Shown: positions 34,855 through 45,303, counted from the stretch's first letter. The stretch: DNA of 64,000 bases from Buchananella hordeovulneris (GCF_001907235.1 NZ_MQVS01000009.1:1-64000), one strand, 5' to 3'. Numbers and translations: made by a program. Notes: generated by a model from the letters alone, not told the origin.

Positions 34855-37800
34855 GTCATCTCCGCGCGTAGCGTGGATAATCCGTGTACTTCCCCGTGTA
34901 GTTGTACTTGTGAGTTGTCATCTCCGCGCGTAGCGTGGATAATCCGTCCCCTACTCTATCCTACTTAGGGCAGCGTATGTCATCTCCGCGCGTAGCGTGG
35001 ATAATCCTAGCCAGGACATTGGCGTTCAGACCTTTTAGCTGTCATCTCCGCGCGTAGCGTGGATAATCCCCCCATTGAAAGGACCGAAACCAAATGGAAA
35101 ACGTCATCTCCGCGCGTAGCGTGGATAATCCTGGAAGACAGCGTTGCTTCAAATTTGAACTACTGTCATCTCCGCGCGTAGCGTGGATAATCCGGGAGGT
35201 CGCAAAAAGCCAAACTCCCACGAACCGTCATCTCCGCGCGTAGCGTGGATAATCCTGCGTCATTCGCTATACCAAAGAGATATATTTTGTCATCTCCGCG
35301 CGTAGCGTGGATAATCCTATCCTTGGTGTGCCTCCATGCACCCGGTTTCCGTCATCTCCGCGCGTAGCGTGGATAATCCCCGGCCCGAGGGCCCGGCCGG
35401 GATTTTCCTCGAGTCATCTCCGCGCGTAGCGTGGATAATCCGTCCGGCGCCCAAAACTTGTCGATCCACCACCCGTCATCTCCGCGCGTAGCGTGGATAA
35501 TCCGTGGGAGCGCCTGGCGAAATCCAACGCCGAAAAGTCATCTCCGCGCGTAGCGTGGATAATCCTTCATGAGTTCACTCATTGCTGTTTCCTTTCATGT
35601 CATCTCCGCGCGTAGCGTGGATAATCCACATGGTAAGCCTATCGATATAGGCTTTCAGTTGTCATCTCCGCGCGTAGCGTGGATAATCCTACCCCCGCTG
35701 GGCGTGCCGCCAATCCCGCTGCGTCATCTCCGCGCGTAGCGTGGATAATCCGTTTCAGCGGTGGCTCACCCACGAGGTGCTGCCGTCATCTCCGCGCGTA
35801 GCGTGGATAATCCTCCGGGGAACAGCTGTTCCATGTTCTTTAGGCCGTCATCTCCGCGCGTAGCGTGGATAATCCTAGCAGATGACTATCTCCGGCTGCC
35901 GTCGGAGAGTCATCTCCGCGCGTAGCGTGGATAATCCTCAAGCTCCTACAAACTCGCATCCGGACCGCCGGTCATCTCCGCGCGTAGCGTGGATAATCCC
36001 CCGAGGGGCCATCCAACGAAACCTCATCGAACGTCATCTCCGCGCGTAGCGTGGATAATCCGGCCTGGACGACTAATGCCCCGGGGCCCCGCACGTCATC
36101 TCCGCGCGTAGCGTGGATAATCCGGCCGCCGTTGAGGCCGCCACCCAGACGGGTGAGTCATCTCCGCGCGTAGCGTGGATAATCCGCTCGTAGAGGTCAT
36201 ATCGACGGTGGTTATACCGTCATCTCCGCGCGTAGCGTGGATAATCCTTCGCTGTGTAATACCTGAGAACGCGGCCCCGGGTCATCTCCGCGCGTAGCGT
36301 GGATAATCCTGCTTAATCACAATGTCCGAGACGGGCGCGGAAGTCATCTCCGCGCGTAGCGTGGATAATCCGGTTAGCTGGGAATAACCTGAAAGCCTTC
36401 GGGCGTCATCTCCGCGCGTAGCGTGGATAATCCCACCAAAGACGTAGACTTTAATATCGTTCTTGCGTCATCTCCGCGCGTAGCGTGGATAATCCGAACG
36501 GGAATGACATGTATGCTGTACCTAAACTGTCATCTCCGCGCGTAGCGTGGATAATCCGGCCGATAGCTCAGCGCCAGTGATGACCCCGTGGTCATCTCCG
36601 CGCGTAGCGTGGATAATCCCAAGGATGGACCTAAAGTGAAGATCAATTTGGAGTCATCTCCGCGCGTAGCGTGGATAATCCTGCCTGCGAGACGGGCCAG
36701 GGCGGGGATGGAGTGTCATCTCCGCGCGTAGCGTGGATAATCCTCCTAACGCTAATGAGTTTGGGTTAACGTATTTGTCATCTCCGCGCGTAGCGTGGAT
36801 AATCCCACGTTAGCTTCGATCGGGATGATGATCTCCCGGTCATCTCCGCGCGTAGCGTGGATAATCCGGCTCCCCCTGCCGGACGTTTTTGAGCGCCTGC
36901 GTCATCTCCGCGCGTAGCGTGGATAATCCCAGCCACCCCCACCAAGACCGCACCCGTGGGATGTCATCTCCGCGCGTAGCGTGGATAATCCCGTACACTA
37001 GCTTGGTGGCGACGATGCCACAGTGTCATCTCCGCGCGTAGCGTGGATAATCCCACTAACAGCATCCCCGGCCGCTTGTCAAGCGAGTCATCTCCGCGCG
37101 TAGCGTGGATAATCCGGGCAGCGCGGGATATATCATTTCTTCAACCACGTCATCTCCGCGCGTAGCGTGGATAATCCCCGCTTGCGGCCCCACATGAGTT
37201 TGGATTATCGGTCATCTCCGCGCGTAGCGTGGATAATCCGGCGGGCAGGGACTCGGCAAGCCATAGCGTTTCGTCATCTCCGCGCGTAGCGTGGATAATC
37301 CGGCTGTGACGCCACGGTTCCCAGCCCCAAGGGGGTCATCTCCGCGCGTAGCGTGGATAATCCGCCCTGGATGTACGCCGTCCTAAACGTCTCTTAGTCA
37401 TCTCCGCGCGTAGCGTGGATAATCCTTGCCATTGACGCGGAAATCATATCCCGGGAACGTCATCTCCGCGCGTAGCGTGGATAATCCGGTGGGGACGGCG
37501 GCCATAGCAGGGCTCGTGGCGTCATCTCCGCGCGTAGCGTGGATAATCCGCCTCAGTCAGTCGCTGTCCTGAGGGGTCCGGGGTCATCTCCGCGCGTAGC
37601 GTGGATAATCCGCCAACCCCATCGACGGCGAACCCGACTCCCTCGTCATCTCCGCGCGTAGCGTGGATAATCCCGCGCCGCGGCCGCCCCAGTTAACTTC
37701 GTTATAGTCATCTCCGCGCGTAGCGTGGATAATCCCGTCCCCGGCCTGCCCGCCGCCGCCCCGCAGGGGTCATCTCCGCGCGTAGCGTGGATAATCCGCG

Positions 37801-40800
37801 GTCGGCCCGTTTCCGGGCCTTCGTGGACGGGTCATCTCCGCGCGTAGCGTGGATAATCCCAACCTGCCCCCATACGTGACCGTCAACTACATGTCATCTC
37901 CGCGCGTAGCGTGGATAATCCCCAGGCGGTGGGGGCGTCGGTGCCGAACCAGGCGTCATCTCCGCGCGTAGCGTGGATAATCCGCAACCCTGCTACCCGA
38001 GGCAATGTTCGTCCAAGTCATCTCCGCGCGTAGCGTGGATAATCCGAGTACTTCTGCGGGGTGTGGGATTCCGAAGCAGTCATCTCCGCGCGTAGCGTGG
38101 ATAATCCGCGCGCGGGTAGCGAGCTGTAGCACCCCAGGTCGTCATCTCCGCGCGTAGCGTGGATAATCCCGTCGCCGCCCTGATCCCCGCACCCCCCGCC
38201 CAGTCATCTCCGCGCGTAGCGTGGATAATCCCTCTCCGCCCTCGCTGGCCGCCGTCAGGCGGCGGTCATCTCCGCGCGTAGCGTGGATAATCCGTGAATC
38301 CCTCGTCGTCATCCCGGATCAGCGTGGTCATCTCCGCGCGTAGCGTGGATAATCCGGATTGGAGCGCCAGAAAAGCTTGGCAACGCAAGTCATCTCCGCG
38401 CGTAGCGTGGATAATCCCACCGATAGCCTGCTGCGGGCGGCCCGGCGCGAGTCATCTCCGCGCGTAGCGTGGATAATCCGATGCTGCGTATCCCGTTTAT
38501 GAAGTCATTGAAGTCATCTCCGCGCGTAGCGTGGATAATCCTCCTTCGGTCAGGTTGAACACCTCGCTGTCCTGGTCATCTCCGCGCGTAGCGTGGATAA
38601 TCCGTCGAGGGAGGGCAAGTGGGACCGTAACTCGATGTCATCTCCGCGCGTAGCGTGGATAATCCCAGCCATGTTTGTTAAGGTCGATACCATTAAGGGT
38701 CATCTCCGCGCGTAGCGTGGATAATCCAAGGCCGTTAACTTCGCGAATAAATGCCCCATCGTCATCTCCGCGCGTAGCGTGGATAATCCGAGCTGTTCCA
38801 TGTCGTCCTTGTGCTGTTCGGGGTCATCTCCGCGCGTAGCGTGGATAATCCTATCAAGCGTATAATCGTCCCCATCTACCGGATGTCATCTCCGCGCGTA
38901 GCGTGGATAATCCGTGCGGCATGGCTAGGCCCGGCCCTCCGCCTCAGTCATCTCCGCGCGTAGCGTGGATAATCCTCCGCCGGTCGCACCGCCTCCAATG
39001 TCCTGGCCGTCATCTCCGCGCGTAGCGTGGATAATCCGCTGCGGGTGGTTGATGGGCAGGGCCCAGGTCGGTCATCTCCGCGGGTAGCGTGGATAATCCG
39101 TTCGCCTTGCGCAGGCTCTGGCTCCGGCACAGGTCATCTCCGCGCGTAGCGTGGATAATCCTCACTTCTCGCATAGTATAATGCGAGAAGTATCGTCATC
39201 TCCGCGCGTAGCGTGGATAATCCCGACGCTGCGCCGATGGAGATCAGCGAGAGAAAGTCATCTCCGCGCGTAGCGTGGATAATCCATCCCGCTTGACGTT
39301 TCGGCTGAGGCGGGGAATGTCATCTCCGCGCGTAGCGTGGATAATCCCGGCAGGTCGCGGAAGTCCAGCTGGATGTCGGGGTCATCTCCGCGCGTAGCGT
39401 GGATAATCCCCGTCCGCTGGTGGACCGCGTGGCAGTCACGCCGTCATCTCCGCGCGTAGCGTGGATAATCCGTCCCTGTCATTCATCCGCAGGAAGGCGA
39501 CCAGGTCATCTCCGCGCGTAGCGTGGATAATCCTCTCCCGGCGGGCGGTCAGTGCTTCGGCTTCGGGTCATCTCCGCGCGTAGCGTGGATAATCCCTAGA
39601 CGCTTGACGTAGGCCAGTAGGTCTAGGTGTCATCTCCGCGCGTAGCGTGGATAATCCCAATTTCCCGCTGAATAGCCTCATCCCGTGTAGGTCATCTCCG
39701 CGCGTAGCGTGGATAATCCGACGCGGTACGGGGCGACGAGGGCGCGCTGGAAGTCATCTCCGCGCGTAGCGTGGATAATCCCCCGCTGGGCCTGGTCCCC
39801 CTGAAGATCGGCGGGTCATCTCCGCGCGTAGCGTGGATAATCCGGGCGAGCTGGACGACCCCCACGCCCTACACGTGTCATCTCCGCGCGTAGCGTGGAT
39901 AATCCGAAGAAGCCCGGATCGTTTAACGTGTATGCCTCGTCATCTCCGCGCGTAGCGTGGATAATCCGGTCTCCCAGCACGGCGTTGGCGATTGCTTCGA
40001 GTCATCTCCGCGCGTAGCGTGGATAATCCCCGTGGCTGCGCGACATCCTGTCCGTCTCTTACGTCATCTCCGCGCGTAGCGTGGATAATCCGGCCTACGC
40101 GCCCGACGAGCCGTGGGCCTTGAAGTCATCTCCGCGCGTAGCGTGGATAATCCGTTAACCAGACTCACCCGCACCCGCTGCAGCTTGTCATCTCCGCGCG
40201 TAGCGTGGATAATCCGTGCTTAATCATAATATCGGAAACGAGAGCGGAGTCATCTCCGCGCGTAGCGTGGATAATCCCTCCAGAGCCGCTCCCACAGCAC
40301 GTGGTCCAGAGTCATCTCCGCGCGTAGCGTGGATAATCCCGTCGAGGACTTGCAGTCGGCCAGCGCGGTGGTGTCATCTCCGCGCGTAGCGTGGATAATC
40401 CGGCTGAAGGCCGCGGGGTCGATCCCTGGAGTCAGTCATCTCCGCGCGTAGCGTGGATAATCCGGGGCGAGCATCGATCGCTGCGACTCGTCCAGTGTCA
40501 TCTCCGCGCGTAGCGTGGATAATCCTGGCGTCCCAGTCTTCGGGCCGCTCGGTGGTGAGTCATCTCCGCGCGTAGCGTGGATAATCCGGCGCGGGCACGG
40601 ACGACGGCAGGTGAGTGCGCGTCATCTCCGCGCGTAGCGTGGATAATCCGGGAAGGGCAGGGGATGGCCCGGCCCAACACGTGTCATCTCCGCGCGTAGC
40701 GTGGATAATCCCCTTGTCCATTTTCCCCTCCTTTCTGGGGTGTTGTCATCTCCGCGCGTAGCGTGGATAATCCGCCAAACTCCCACGAACCCTGAGGGGG

Positions 40801-41890
40801 ACAAAAGTCATCTCCGCGCGTAGCGTGGATAATCCACGCAGTCCGCCCAGCGTCTCCGTGGGAGCTGAGTCATCTCCGCGCGTAGCGTGGATAATCCCCG
40901 GGTCATCCCTCGGGGCGCGCGATACAGGCGGTCATCTCCGCGCGTAGCGTGGATAATCCCGAAACTGCTGGGGATGCTTATGGAGCCGCCCGAGTCATCT
41001 CCGCGCGTAGCGTGGATAATCCCCCAGAAAACCGACCCCACCCGGTCCCGATATTGTCATCTCCGCGCGTAGCGTGGATAATCCCTGGACCCCTACAACC
41101 CGGGGGCCTGGCGCTACGTCATCTCCGCGCGTAGCGTGGATAATCCGGGTATCTATTTCCAGGTCGCGACAATGGCCATGTCATCTCCGCGCGTAGCGTG
41201 GATAATCCGTGGGAGAAGCTGGCGAAATTCAACGCCGAAAAGTCATCTCCGCGCGTAGCGTGGATAATCCCAGGACGGACTGCTCCAGGGCGCGGCCCCA
41301 CCGGTCATCTCCGCGCGTAGCGTGGATAATCCGCTGATCCGCGCCCATGAGCTGGACGTGATGAAGTCATCTCCGCGCGTAGCGTGGATAATCCCAGTGC
41401 TGTTGGCTACTCGTTCCCAGTTAGCGCGTCATCTCCGCGCGTAGCGTGGATAATCCTCCAGCCGGACAGCGGTCGGGAACGGGGTATATGTCATCTCCGC
41501 GCGTAGCGTGGATAATCCGTCGCCCGGCTCGGGCTCGTAGTGCCCCAGACTGTCATCTCCGCGCGTAGCGTGGATAATCCTGGACCGGGTCGGTGGCCGA
41601 GATGGCGCGGTCCGTCATCTCCGCGCGTAGCGTGGATAATCCCGGTCGGCCTCCTCACGAGACGCCGGGCGAATCGTCATCTCCGCGCGTAGCGTGGATA
41701 ATCCGGGACGCCACAAGGGCAAGCCCCACAACCCCAAGTCATCTCCGCGCGTAGCGTGGATAATCCCCGGGACACGTCCATTGACGAGGTCAAGTCCCGG
41801 TCATCTCCGCGCGTAGCGTGGATAATCCGTGTCGAACGCCATCAGCGTGCGACCACGACCCGTCATCTCCGCGCGTAGCGTGGATAATCC
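34855..41890 (+). CRISPR. Type I-E CRISPR array, 114 repeats and 113 spacers
   Basis: The 29-bp repeat begins GTCATCTCCGCG and ends TAGCGTGGATAATCC. It forms a 7-bp stem TCCGCGC/GCGTGGA (one G-U pair) around GTA, as expected for Cas6e. By position arithmetic (period 62) the array has 114 repeats. Spacers are 33 nt except number 99 (40960-40993), which is 34. All repeats that I read are identical except the one at 39071-39099 (C to G at position 13). Transcription runs from the leader on the + strand. Several spacer pairs are related. Short ORFs inside the array are translations of the repeat and are not genes. Confidence 0.99.
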
Positions 41891-41920
41891 GAGGGCTGCT
41901 GTCGGTAGGGCGATCAGCCT

Positions 41921-41949
41921 TCGTTGTCCCTGCGTAGCAAGGATGCCTC
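41921..41949 (+). repeat. Probable degenerate terminal CRISPR repeat
   Basis: After the last perfect repeat and a 30-nt spacer-like stretch, GCGTAGC and GGAT recur at the right repeat positions with about 17 of 29 matches. Degenerate leader-distal repeats are common. From here to 42005 nothing else is seen. Confidence 0.5.
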
Positions 41950-42005
41950 TCGTGCTGTTTTTACACAAATGCATGCAGCTGTTTTGGCGTTTTGGGGAAG
42001 GTATT

Positions 42006-43016
42006 TTATAGGTCTTGTGTGCTTGCTCCAGAGTTTGCTAACTCGCCCCGCAGCACCTCCCAGAACCGCGGATCTTCCGCAGTAAGAACATCGCGCACGA
42101 AATACCACCAGAAGTAGCCGCCAACATACCGGTTCCCAACTATCTCCCGCAGCTTGCTGTCTAGTCCGTGGTAGTAGCGCGCCACTCGCTCCTTCTCGGT
42201 GGTGTCGGGTTCCGGCAGCCCGTCCTCGGCCCCTTGGGCGCCGATCTCCCCTATCCCCAACAGTGCCCGGGGGAAGCGCGCCCCGAGTTGGTTAAGCACC
42301 TCCCCGAGAGGCTCCGCGTCCGGGTGCTGCGGCGGCACGCAGGCAGTCTCGTACACCGACAAGAACACGTAGTCCGGCTCGAAATCCAGGAACGGGGCGA
42401 ACGCGAGCGGATCCTCCCAGTCCTCGCTGTAGCAGTCGGGCCGGTCCCAGTAGTTAAAGGTGACAGCCGTCTTCCCGCCGGTCGCCCGCACGATCTGCGC
42501 CGCGACGTTGACCTTCCCGGCGATCTCGCTCGCGTCGCTCCCCGCCCACTGCCCGTTCGGCTCGTTGCCCACCTCCCAGATGGTGACGTGGTCGCCAAAC
42601 AGCTTCACCGCGGCCCGGGCCCGCGCCCCCACCTCGTCCTCGCTGAGCGCCGCCAACTCGCTGGAATCCGCCAGCTGCAACATGACGTCGGCCTGGGCGG
42701 CCAGCTCCCGCACCAGCGGCGCATAGTCGGCCAGTGGTCGGCCAGGCTCCAACACGACTCGCACAGTCTCCCGGCCCGGCACCTGCTCCAGAAAGCTCAG
42801 CGCACGGTCCGGGCCGATCAGCTGCTCCACCGTCACCCCGCGGAGGGCAACCGCCCCATCCCCGGCGTCCCGGGCGTCGACGGCCTGCCCGCCACCGCGC
42901 CCAGGTAGCAGCCAGCCCACCCCCACAGCCAGCGATCCGACGGTCAGCGCCGCCACTCCGAGCGCCAGCAGCCAGCGCGCAGGCGTAGCCGCCCGCTGCC
43001 GCCGTTGCCCGCTCAT
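42006..43016 (-). CDS. Membrane-anchored TIM-barrel glycoside hydrolase
   Basis: The 336-residue protein has a basic N terminus and one hydrophobic helix (about 14-37), so it is likely membrane-anchored or secreted. The extracytoplasmic part resembles clan GH-A glycosidases, with acid/base Glu152 in TIWEVGNEPNGQW and a likely nucleophile Glu257 in LLGIGEIGAQG, on strands about 100 residues apart. The exact family and substrate are unclear. It is followed at 4 bp spacing by the hydrolase gene on the same strand. Confidence 0.7.
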   Translation of the reverse strand: MSGQRRQRAATPARWLLALGVAALTVGSLAVGVGWLLPGRGGGQAVDARDAGDGAVALRGVTVEQLIGPDRALSFLEQVPGRETVRVVLEPGRPLADYAPLVRELAAQADVMLQLADSSELAALSEDEVGARARAAVKLFGDHVTIWEVGNEPNGQWAGSDASEIAGKVNVAAQIVRATGGKTAVTFNYWDRPDCYSEDWEDPLAFAPFLDFEPDYVFLSVYETACVPPQHPDAEPLGEVLNQLGARFPRALLGIGEIGAQGAEDGLPEPDTTEKERVARYYHGLDSKLREIVGNRYVGGYFWWYFVRDVLTAEDPRFWEVLRGELANSGASTQDL

Positions 43017-43020
43017 CGGC

Positions 43021-43986
43021 TCAGCGCACCTTGCGGGCGGCCCATTCAGTCATCAGCGCGAAGTATCGCTGCCGTACCGGGGGAGCGGAGAGCGCAATGT
43101 CGTGCACCGCCCCCGTGATCGGCACGATCTCGACGTCTTCCCCCAGCCGACTGGCGGCCGCCGCCATTGTGCTCACGTCCAGCACGACGTCGGCGTCCCC
43201 CGGGCAATGCCCGAGGCGGTGCAGGCCGAGCCGGGACTTCTCCGAATGGCACACCAGCACCGGCACCTCCAGCTCCAATCCGCGCGCCACCGCCTCCTGG
43301 GCGCGCGTCACCGCCGCGACGAAGCCCGCCCGTACCGGGTGAGAGCCGAGGGGTTTCCAATCCGGGCGGAAGTTAAACTCCCCGCCGCCGTCGACGTGCA
43401 GTGCGTGCGCGTAGGCTCCCGGCAGGCGGCCGATGAGGCTGCGGCGGGAGACGCGGGCCAACGCCCGCGCGGTCGTGCGGGCCCCGGCCCGCAGTAGCCG
43501 TGGGCCCGCTAGGTCGAGCCACGGCGAGTTGAGCACCAGCCCGTCGACTGCCCCCGGGAAGGCGTGCGCCCACACGCACGCCAGCAGCCCGCCGGTGGAG
43601 TGGGCGTTGATGATCACTTCCCGGGCCCCGGCGCGGCGGATCAGGTAGATGGCCCGCTGCAGCTCCTCCCCGAAGGCGTGCAGATCGCTGCAATACGACA
43701 GTTCGCTGCGGCCGTCCCAGGCTCGGCCGTTGCCGCGCAGATCGAGGGCGTAAAACGTCCACCCGGCCGCCTCCCAAGCCTCTGCCAGGTGCGGGTGAAA
43801 GAAGTAGTCCAGGTAGCCGTGCACGAACAACACGGCCCGGCCAGCGGGGCGGCTGTCTCGCGTCAGGGTGCCTTCTCGGTGCGTGAGAACTGCCGTGTCC
43901 GCCCCCGGCACCCCTGGGTGCGGTTGGACGCGCAGGCGCGTGGCCTGCCAGTTGCCTCCCAGCTCGTCATCGCGGCGCGTGTCCAT
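43021..43986 (-). CDS. Alpha/beta hydrolase (serine aminopeptidase S33/lysophospholipase type)
   Basis: The 321-residue protein has the oxyanion segment AVLFVHGYLDYFFHPHLAEAWEAAGWTFYALDLRGNGRAW. The nucleophile elbow is NAHSTGG with Ser130; a late Asp lies in GDADVVLD and His in ITGAVHDIALS. The start at 43986 follows AAGGAG; an in-frame ATG at 44064 would add 26 unconserved residues. No signal peptide. The substrate is probably a lipid ester or monoacylglycerol. Confidence 0.88.
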   Translation of the reverse strand: MDTRRDDELGGNWQATRLRVQPHPGVPGADTAVLTHREGTLTRDSRPAGRAVLFVHGYLDYFFHPHLAEAWEAAGWTFYALDLRGNGRAWDGRSELSYCSDLHAFGEELQRAIYLIRRAGAREVIINAHSTGGLLACVWAHAFPGAVDGLVLNSPWLDLAGPRLLRAGARTTARALARVSRRSLIGRLPGAYAHALHVDGGGEFNFRPDWKPLGSHPVRAGFVAAVTRAQEAVARGLELEVPVLVCHSEKSRLGLHRLGHCPGDADVVLDVSTMAAAASRLGEDVEIVPITGAVHDIALSAPPVRQRYFALMTEWAARKVR

Positions 43987-44138
43987 GCGGCTCCTTCCCC
44001 CGGTGCGCATAGTGGCACGACAACCTGTGCCCTGACTATGCCTTTCGTGGATGGTGTCTGTCATGATGATGTGTCTGCGGGCACCGCGGGCCCGATTTGG
44101 GTGTGAGCAGCCGCACGCTGAGATAGTTCAAGATGCAA

Positions 44139-44168
44139 TTGACCGGGCTGGGCATTTTGTCCTAGCCT
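44139..44168 (+). promoter_or_regulatory. Sigma70-type promoter of metNIQ
   Basis: TTGACC (44139-44144) and TAGCCT (44163-44168) are separated by 18 bp and lie directly upstream of the riboswitch. Confidence 0.6.
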
Positions 44169-44176
44169 TCAGTCGA

Positions 44177-44262
44177 CCATCCAGAGCAGCCGAGAGACCT
44201 GGCTCAGTGACGCTGCAGCAACCCCCCGGTAAGGGTGCGGGTGCTTCCGCCAGGACCGATGG
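44177..44262 (+). ncRNA. SAM riboswitch (S-box related, SAM-I/IV type)
   Basis: CCATC (44177-44181) pairs with GATGG (44258-44262) as P1. Inside are CAGAGCAGCCGAGAG, CCTGGCTCAGTGAC and GCAGCAACC, which match the conserved SAM-binding core, then a GGGTGCGGGTGCTTCCGCCAGGACC segment. It lies just upstream of the methionine importer metN. The metN ribosome-binding site GGAGGAG (44261-44267) begins inside P1, suggesting control of translation initiation by SAM. Confidence 0.88.
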
Positions 44263-44271
44263 AGGAGCGTA

Positions 44272-45303
44272 GTGAGCATTAGTGCAACCCCGCCGCAGTC
44301 GTCCGCGCGAGCGGCCGACGCCATCGTCCTGGAAGGCCTGCGGAAGGTCTACGGCCGGGGCGAGAACGCCGTCGTCGCCCTCGACGGCATCGACATGCGG
44401 GTGCCAGCGGGAGCCATTCACGGCATTGTCGGTCAATCCGGGGCGGGCAAGTCGACGCTCGTGCGGTGCCTGACCGCCCTGGAGCACCCCACCGAAGGCT
44501 CGGTGTGGGTCGACGGGCGCGACGTCGCCCAACTGCGGGGGGCCGAACTGCGGGAGGCGCGCCGCAACATCGGCATGGTCTTCCAGCACGCTGAGCTCCT
44601 CGATTCCCTGACCACCGCCCGCAATATCGCCTACCCGCTCGCCCTGGCGGGCGTGCCGCACGGGGTGCGGCGCCAGCGGGTGGCGGAACTGCTGGAGCTG
44701 GTGGGGTTGGCAGACCGCGGCCACCACTACCCCTCCGAACTGTCCGGGGGGCAGCGGCAGCGCGTCGGCATTGCCCGCGCCCTGGCCGACAACCCGCCGG
44801 TCCTGCTGTGTGACGAGCCGACCTCGGCCCTGGACGCCGACACGACACGCCAGGTGCTGGAGCTGATCCGGGACGTCCGTGACCGTTACGGCGTCACGGT
44901 CCTCATCATCACCCACGAAATGAGTGTCGTGCGGTCGGTGTGTGACTCGGTGACGCTGCTGGAAGAAGGGCGGATCGTTGAACACGGCACGCTTTCCGAG
45001 GTGGTGGCGGACCCCAACTCGCGCCTGGCGCGCGACCTCGTGCCGATCCCGGCCGTCAACGTCGCCGACCACCCGGCCGAAAACGTCATCGACGTCGCCT
45101 TCACCTCGCACCCGGGTGAGCCAACCGGTTCCCACGTCATGGGCCTAGCCGCCTCCCTGGGGGCCGACGTCGCCGGCGGGGTTTTCGAGACTCTCGGCAC
45201 GACGCAGATTGGCCGCCTAGTCCTGACGGTGCCGCCCGGCAAGGCCCGCGCGACAGCGCGGGCACTGCGCCAGGACGGCCTGCACGCGGAGGTGCGCGCA
45301 TGA
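44272..45303 (+). CDS. metN: Methionine ABC transporter ATPase
   Basis: The 343-residue ATPase has Walker A GQSGAGKSTL near residue 60, signature LSGGQRQRVGIARAL, Walker B LLCDEPTSALD and H-loop ITHEM. A C-terminal NIL domain (about 255-343) senses methionine. GTG start 4 nt after GGAGGAG. The gene is first of metNIQ and overlaps metI by 4 bp. Confidence 0.95.
   Translation: MSISATPPQSSARAADAIVLEGLRKVYGRGENAVVALDGIDMRVPAGAIHGIVGQSGAGKSTLVRCLTALEHPTEGSVWVDGRDVAQLRGAELREARRNIGMVFQHAELLDSLTTARNIAYPLALAGVPHGVRRQRVAELLELVGLADRGHHYPSELSGGQRQRVGIARALADNPPVLLCDEPTSALDADTTRQVLELIRDVRDRYGVTVLIITHEMSVVRSVCDSVTLLEEGRIVEHGTLSEVVADPNSRLARDLVPIPAVNVADHPAENVIDVAFTSHPGEPTGSHVMGLAASLGADVAGGVFETLGTTQIGRLVLTVPPGKARATARALRQDGLHAEVRA

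Noticed and set aside
38948-41301. Several 60-77 codon ORFs on both strands within the array
   Set aside because: Their products repeat the same translated 29-bp repeat (for example IIHATRGDD and DYPRYARR); they are read-through of CRISPR repeats.
34741-41890. Self-targeting spacers within the window
   Set aside because: By eye no spacer matches a gene in the window over its full length; a computed search would be needed to exclude it.
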